Below, piece after piece: positions 6,142 through 9,444 of a stretch of DNA of 9,444 nucleotides. The stretch's first letter is position 1. Each line of letters starts with the position of its first letter. This DNA comes from Chloroflexota bacterium (lineage in GTDB: Bacteria; Chloroflexota; Anaerolineae; CG2-30-64-16). The notes below the pieces were generated by a model. The model had not been told where the DNA came from. It ran no database searches and saw only the letters and a program-made list of their open reading frames with translations. The stretch is from the NCBI GenBank assembly GCA_029555885.1, contig JAKPQT010000080.1, forward strand, positions 1 to 9,444, in the 5' to 3' direction. Both the position numbers and the translations under genes were made by a program.

Positions 6142-6821
6142 AAGTCTTGGTGGTCGATGACGAGCCCGATGTCGCCCGGTTGATCTCCATCAGCTTCGGC
6201 ATGCAGCAGCCCAACTGGGAGATCCTGGCTACCGCCGAGGGTGAAGAGGCGCTGGACCTGGTCGAGCAGAAGCAACCGGATGTGGTTCTGCTCGATGTGG
6301 GGCTGCCGGACACGGAGGGCTTCGAGGTGCTGAAACAGATCCGGCTCTTCTCCGACGTCCCCGTGATCATGCTGACGGTGCGCGACGACGAGATGAGTAA
6401 GGTGCGCGGCCTCGAACTGGGCGCCGATGATTACATCACCAAGCCCTTCGGCCATCTCGAACTGCTAGCGCGCGTTCGCGCAGTGCTCCGCCGAGCGCAA
6501 GCACTGCCGCTGGAACATGAGGAGCCGTTTGTCGGCGACGACCTGGTCATCGACTTCGCGCGCCGCGAAGTGCTGCGCCGCGAGCAGCCGGTCGCGCTCA
6601 GCGCGACCGAATACCGGCTGCTTTATCACCTGGTGCGCAACGCGGGTCACGTGCTGACACACGAGACGCTGCTGGCGCGCGTGTGGGGACGCGAGTACAC
6701 GGACGAGATCAATTACTTGAAGGTATACATCAGCCGGCTGCGCGCCAAGCTCGAGAACGATCCCCACGCTCCAGAGCACATTCTGACGGAGCATGGCGTG
6801 GGATACCTGTTCCGGAAGTGA
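6138..6821 (+). CDS. OmpR/PhoB-family response regulator, 227 residues
   Basis: This is the partner of the preceding kinase. The receiver domain (1-120) has the acidic pair D7/D8, phospho-acceptor D53 in VVLLDVGLPD, T80 and K102 in TKPFG. The winged-helix DNA-binding domain (about 130-227) ends VYISRLRAKLENDP and HGVGYLFRK, the usual trans_reg_C pattern. All residues needed for phosphorylation are intact. The likely start is GTG 6138, which forms a GTGA junction (four-base overlap) with the kinase stop, behind AAGGAGG at 6127-6133 inside the kinase gene. A GTG at 6135 would add one residue but sits too close to that site. Translation is therefore probably coupled to the kinase. Regulators of this family bind tandem direct repeats at 11-bp spacing, so it is a natural candidate to read the TTNACC arrays before the two radical SAM genes. 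Its targets are not shown by sequence. Confidence 0.94.
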   Translation: MKVLVVDDEPDVARLISISFGMQQPNWEILATAEGEEALDLVEQKQPDVVLLDVGLPDTEGFEVLKQIRLFSDVPVIMLTVRDDEMSKVRGLELGADDYITKPFGHLELLARVRAVLRRAQALPLEHEEPFVGDDLVIDFARREVLRREQPVALSATEYRLLYHLVRNAGHVLTHETLLARVWGREYTDEINYLKVYISRLRAKLENDPHAPEHILTEHGVGYLFRK

Positions 6822-6840
6822 GATGTGAAACACGATGCGT

Positions 6841-6862
6841 CGTGCGCGGCGCGTTGCGCACG
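6841..6862. repeat. Inverted repeat after the response regulator
   Basis: CGTGCGC (6841-6847) and GCGCACG (6856-6862) form a seven-pair stem around an eight-base loop, 19 bases past the regulator stop. There is no T tract, so it is at best a weak or Rho-type terminator. The rest of the gap to the permease (6863-6955) shows no clear promoter; TACTAC at 6941 is the only -10-like sequence. Confidence 0.4.
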
Positions 6863-6955
6863 GCGCGAAACGTGAAGTCGGCTGCGGAGCGCGGCGATTT
6901 AGGGGTCATCGCGCAGTAGCGTGGCTTCACCCCACAGAATTACTACCCAAACATC

Positions 6956-8230
6956 ATGTCTACAAAGCCTCATGCTGAGACAGAAGAAACGCCAGTCCTC
7001 AAGACAGGTGTTTTCCAGTTGCCGCGGAATGTGTGGGCGGTGAGCCTGACGAGTTTCCTGATGGACATCTCAAGCGAGATGGTCATCAACATCCTGCCTC
7101 TTTTCCTGGCCAATGTCCTCGGCGTCAAGACCAACATCATCGGCGTCATTGAGGGCGTGGCCGAGGCTGTCGCGAGCCTCCTGAAGCTCTTCTCCGGCTG
7201 GCTGTCTGACCGGCTGGGCGGCCGAAAGTGGCTGGCAGTCATCGGCTACGGCTTCTCGGCGCTCACCAAGCCGTTCTTCTATTTCGCCAGTACGTGGGGC
7301 GCGGTGGCCGGCGCGCGTTGGGCCGATCGCGTGGGCAAGGGGATCCGAACCGCGCCGCGCGATGCGCTGGTCGCTGACTCGATTGACGAACGCAACCGTG
7401 GACTGGCGTTCGGCTTCCACCGCGCGGCCGATACGGCCGGCGCCATGCTCGGCCTGCTGCTCGCGCTGGGGATCGTCTGGGCGGCGCAGCGTGGCGCACT
7501 GGCGCTGGGCGAGAACGTCTTCCGCACCATCGTCCTGGTCAGCATCGTGCCCGCCTTTCTGGCGGTGCTTTCGCTCGCGGTTCTGGCCCGCGAAGTCCCC
7601 GTGAAAGCCCATCGCGCGGCCCCGAGATTCGCCTTCCGCAGCCTCGGCCGGCCGTTCATGATCTTTATGCTGATAGTCGGCCTCTTCGACCTGGGCAACT
7701 CGTCCGACGCGTTCCTGGTGCTGCGCGCCCAGGAGCGCGGGCTCAGCGTGGCCGGCATTCTCGGTATGCTGATCACCTTCAATCTGATCTACACGGTGAT
7801 TTCTACGCCTGCGGGCGCGCTATCCGACCGCATCGGCCGGCGCAAAGTTATCATCGGGGGCTGGCTCGCCTACGCGGTCATCTATCTCGGCTTCGGCATC
7901 GCGCGGACCGCCTGGCACATCTGGGCGCTCTACGCCCTGTACGGGTTCTACTATGGCATGGCTTACGGCACAGCTAAGGCGCTGGTGGCAGACCTGGTGC
8001 CTGTTGAGCTGCGCGGCACGGCCTACGGCACCTACAACGCGCTGCTCGGCATCCTGGACTTCCCGGCTTCGGCGCTGGCCGGCGTACTGTGGCAGGGAGT
8101 TGGGGGGTGGCCGGGGTTCGGGCCATCGGCGCCATTCATCTTCGGCGGGGTGCTGGCGCTGCTCGCCGCGCTGCTTTTCGTCATCACCGGCATCGGCCGG
8201 ACGCCTCATCCCACGTCCGCGACGATGTAG
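6956..8230 (+). CDS. MFS permease, 12 TM, 424 residues
   Basis: This is a major facilitator superfamily transporter in the cytoplasmic membrane; substrate unknown. Both halves carry the superfamily motif A in the loop after TM2 and TM8: GWLSDRLGGRKW (81-92) and GALSDRIGRRKV (287-298). The loop RWADRVGKGIRTAPRDAL (121-138) is a conserved element of a subset of these exporters and permeases. About twelve hydrophobic segments span residues 28-411, with the central cytosolic loop at about 212-232. Charged residues in TM1 (MDISSEM, 36-42) may face the substrate path. The N-terminal 27 residues are hydrophilic and partly encoded by a palindrome. No ribosome site is visible before ATG 6956, unlike most neighbours. 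Its position, 134 bases after the response regulator, allows read-through or a separate promoter. Efflux is more common than uptake in this family, but I would not assign it. Confidence 0.9.
   Translation: MSTKPHAETEETPVLKTGVFQLPRNVWAVSLTSFLMDISSEMVINILPLFLANVLGVKTNIIGVIEGVAEAVASLLKLFSGWLSDRLGGRKWLAVIGYGFSALTKPFFYFASTWGAVAGARWADRVGKGIRTAPRDALVADSIDERNRGLAFGFHRAADTAGAMLGLLLALGIVWAAQRGALALGENVFRTIVLVSIVPAFLAVLSLAVLAREVPVKAHRAAPRFAFRSLGRPFMIFMLIVGLFDLGNSSDAFLVLRAQERGLSVAGILGMLITFNLIYTVISTPAGALSDRIGRRKVIIGGWLAYAVIYLGFGIARTAWHIWALYALYGFYYGMAYGTAKALVADLVPVELRGTAYGTYNALLGILDFPASALAGVLWQGVGGWPGFGPSAPFIFGGVLALLAALLFVITGIGRTPHPTSATM
6987..7013. repeat. REP-like palindrome inside the permease N-terminus
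   Basis: AAACGCCAGTC (6987-6997) and GACAGGTGTTT (7003-7013) pair over eleven positions with one A/A mismatch and one G-U pair around the loop CTCAA. It encodes the ETPVLKTGVFQ part of the permease (residues 10-20). The reverse strand of the same segment reads KTPVLRTGVSS. Peptides like this mark a dispersed palindromic repeat as I recall it from Chloroflexota and cyanobacterial genomes; that recall is not verified here. No second copy lies in the window. Confidence 0.5.
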
Positions 8231-8302
8231 GCGCGCAGCCAGAGGTCGGCTCGAAGTGATGACTGAAACCCAAGTCGCCAGCTGCAAGAGTGAACACACA
8301 AC

Positions 8303-9169
8303 ATGTCAGACTCAAAGATCGCACTCATGACTGATAGTACTTGTGACATCCCAGATGAGCTGATGGCGCGCTATGATATCGCCATGGTGCCGGCCACGGT
8401 TCTCTGGGGAGATGAGGTTTTGCAGGATCGGCTCGACATCAGCGCGGCCGAATTCTATCGTCGTTTGGAGTCCGACCCGGTTTTTCCGAAGACAGCCCAC
8501 GCCACCCCCGAGGAGTTTCGGCTGGCCTACGAGGCTGCGCGAGCGCGTGGCAGCCAGGCGGTAGTCATCATCACTGTCAGCAGCGCCATGAGCGGCACGT
8601 ACGATGCGGCTCTGTTGGGAGCCAGGCAGGTCGATTTCCCCGTAACGGTCGTGGATGCCAAAGGTCCCACCATGAGTGTCGGCTGGCAGGTGTTGGCTGC
8701 AGCGCGTGCACGTGAGGCGGGAGGCGACGCGTGCGCGATGGCTGCAGCCGCGGAGCGTGCTCGCCGGAGCATGGCGCAGTGGGTGTCGCTGGATACCTTG
8801 GAGTACCTGCACAGGGGCGGGCGCATCGGCAACGCCACCCGCTTGATCGGAACGCTCTTGAGCATCAAGCCGCTGGTGTACATCGACCACAACACAGGGT
8901 TGGTGGAATCCGGGCCACTCGTGCGCACCCGGCGCAAGTCGCTGGAGGCGCTGTACGAGTCGTTCTTTGCCCAGGTGGGGAGGAGGCAGCCGCTGCGCGT
9001 CGCGGTCCTGCACGGCGGCGCAGCGGCCGAGGCGTCCGAAATCGCCGCGCGCGTGCGCCGGGAGTACGATCCTGTCGAACTGATCCTCACCACGACGACG
9101 CCGGTGCTCGGGGTGCACACCGGGCCCCGCGCTGTGGCCTTGTGCGGCTATGTTGACGATGCGGCGTGA
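8303..9169 (+). CDS. DegV-family lipid-binding protein, 288 residues
   Basis: This is a soluble, cytoplasmic protein of the DegV/FakB superfamily, which binds a fatty acid in its cleft. FakB members present it to the kinase FakA for phosphorylation and entry into phospholipid synthesis. The N-terminus KIALMTDSTCDIPDEL (5-20), the loop PKTAHATPEEF (62-72), VSSAMSGTYDAA (92-103), LEYLHRGGRI (166-175), SIKPLV (187-192) and HTGPRA (272-277) are the family blocks in order. The length is normal. ATG 8303 gives the standard N-terminus; a later ATG at 8327 would lose the first strand. No Shine-Dalgarno sequence is seen in the 20 bases before it. It lies 72 bases after the permease gene and is probably in the same transcription unit or started nearby. 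No FakA gene is in the window, so a role in fatty acid use is inferred from the family alone. Confidence 0.92.
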   Translation: MSDSKIALMTDSTCDIPDELMARYDIAMVPATVLWGDEVLQDRLDISAAEFYRRLESDPVFPKTAHATPEEFRLAYEAARARGSQAVVIITVSSAMSGTYDAALLGARQVDFPVTVVDAKGPTMSVGWQVLAAARAREAGGDACAMAAAAERARRSMAQWVSLDTLEYLHRGGRIGNATRLIGTLLSIKPLVYIDHNTGLVESGPLVRTRRKSLEALYESFFAQVGRRQPLRVAVLHGGAAAEASEIAARVRREYDPVELILTTTTPVLGVHTGPRAVALCGYVDDAA

Positions 9170-9201
9170 ACCGTCACACCCGACGTGAGGGGGAAAGGAC
9201 C

Positions 9202-9261
9202 GTGATCATCATTCAACAAAACCACTTCCTGCAGATGTCCTTGTGGCATAGAGTTGGGTAG
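9202..9261 (+). CDS. Possible 19-residue ORF after degV
   Basis: GTG 9202 follows a G-rich ribosome-like site (GAGGGGG, 9187-9193, eight bases upstream) and opens a 19-codon frame, VIIIQQNHFLQMSLWHRVG, ending at TAG 9259. It could be a leader peptide, the start of a decayed gene or chance. Nothing after it keeps the frame. Very low confidence. Confidence 0.15.
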   Translation: MIIIQQNHFLQMSLWHRVG

Positions 9262-9346
9262 ATCGCGGGCTTGCTGGCCGGCGGTACGTGCCTGGATCGC
9301 AAGACCCGGCGAGCGTCAACGGAGACGAAGCTGGGCAAAGTTCATA

Positions 9347-9425
9347 CTTGCCAGTGGTGTGCGTCTATGCGGCGGTGGCTGGACGCTGTGGCGAGACCGC
9401 CGCATAGATGCACGCCAATGGCAAG
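9347..9425. repeat. Large imperfect palindrome, 30-bp arms
   Basis: The left arm 9347-9376 begins CTTGCCAGTGG and ends GCGGCGGT. The right arm 9396-9425 begins ACCGCCGCATAGA and ends GGCAAG. They are reverse complements at 27 of 30 positions, and two of the three differences are G-U pairs in RNA. The 19-base loop is 9377-9395. No T tract follows, and it lies 177 bases past degV, so it is not an ordinary terminator. A small palindromic mobile element, a structured RNA or a transcript-end hairpin would all fit. Confidence 0.8.
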
Positions 9426-9443
9426 CGAGCAGGGAAGCTTGCC
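9420..9443. repeat. Second hairpin sharing the foot of the large palindrome
   Basis: GGCAAGC (9420-9426) and GCTTGCC (9437-9443) form a seven-pair stem with a ten-base loop. Its left strand overlaps the last six bases of the large palindrome's right arm, so the two structures cannot both be complete. The window ends one base later. Confidence 0.55.
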
Positions 9444-9444
9444 G

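Noticed and set aside
8260..8330. Short frame (about 23 codons, MTETQVASCK...) overlapping the degV start as a leader peptide
   Set aside because: It has no good ribosome site and no runs of a regulatory amino acid, and it overlaps degV in another frame.
8312..9118. 268-codon minus-strand open frame opposite degV
   Set aside because: The plus strand encodes all DegV family blocks in order; the antisense frame shows low-complexity His/Arg/Gln-rich translation.
1..9444. CRISPR array, tRNA, rRNA or transposase
   Set aside because: No regularly spaced repeats with spacers, no tRNA-like arms or CCA ends, and no transposase motifs were seen on reading through both strands.

Overview
This is a high-GC bacterial window with seven complete protein genes that are well supported, the 5' end of an eighth, and two small candidate genes. 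The taxon cannot be fixed from sequence alone. A monoderm-like, high-GC bacterium of the Chloroflexota (Anaerolineae-like) type fits the gene style: UppS next to a winged-helix regulator, DegV, and orphan radical SAM enzymes. That is inference.

Left block, minus strand (1-1284): a winged-helix regulator gene (580-1284) leads a likely operon. It is followed by an 81-residue acidic/basic hypothetical protein (257-502), a possible 45-residue CTG-start ORF (90-227), and the first 33 codons of uppS (isoprenyl diphosphate synthase), which runs off the window edge. A near-consensus sigma-70 promoter (TTGACA, 17-bp spacer, TATAGT) drives the block from about position 1324.

Centre, plus strand (1525-4550): two separate radical SAM enzyme genes lie in tandem. 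Each has a CX3CX2C cluster motif and extra C-terminal cysteines. No precursor peptide is visible nearby. Both upstream regions carry tandem TTNACC-type hexamers spaced 10-11 bp apart. This is the layout of direct-repeat operators for OmpR/PhoB/PhoP-type response regulators, and it suggests that the two enzymes share one regulon.

Right block, plus strand (4783-9169): a multi-pass membrane histidine kinase and an OmpR/PhoB-type response regulator overlap by a GTGA junction and have their own sigma-70-like promoter. A 12-TM MFS permease and a DegV-family lipid-binding protein follow. The permease and degV lack visible Shine-Dalgarno sequences, unlike the other genes. A REP-like palindrome lies inside the first codons of the permease gene.

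The right edge (9170-9444) is mostly non-coding. It holds a large 30-bp-arm imperfect palindrome whose right foot can pair instead with a second hairpin at the window edge.

A working model, which is inference, is that the kinase/regulator pair senses an envelope or nutrient cue and controls the two radical SAM genes through the TTNACC arrays. The radical SAM substrate is unknown.
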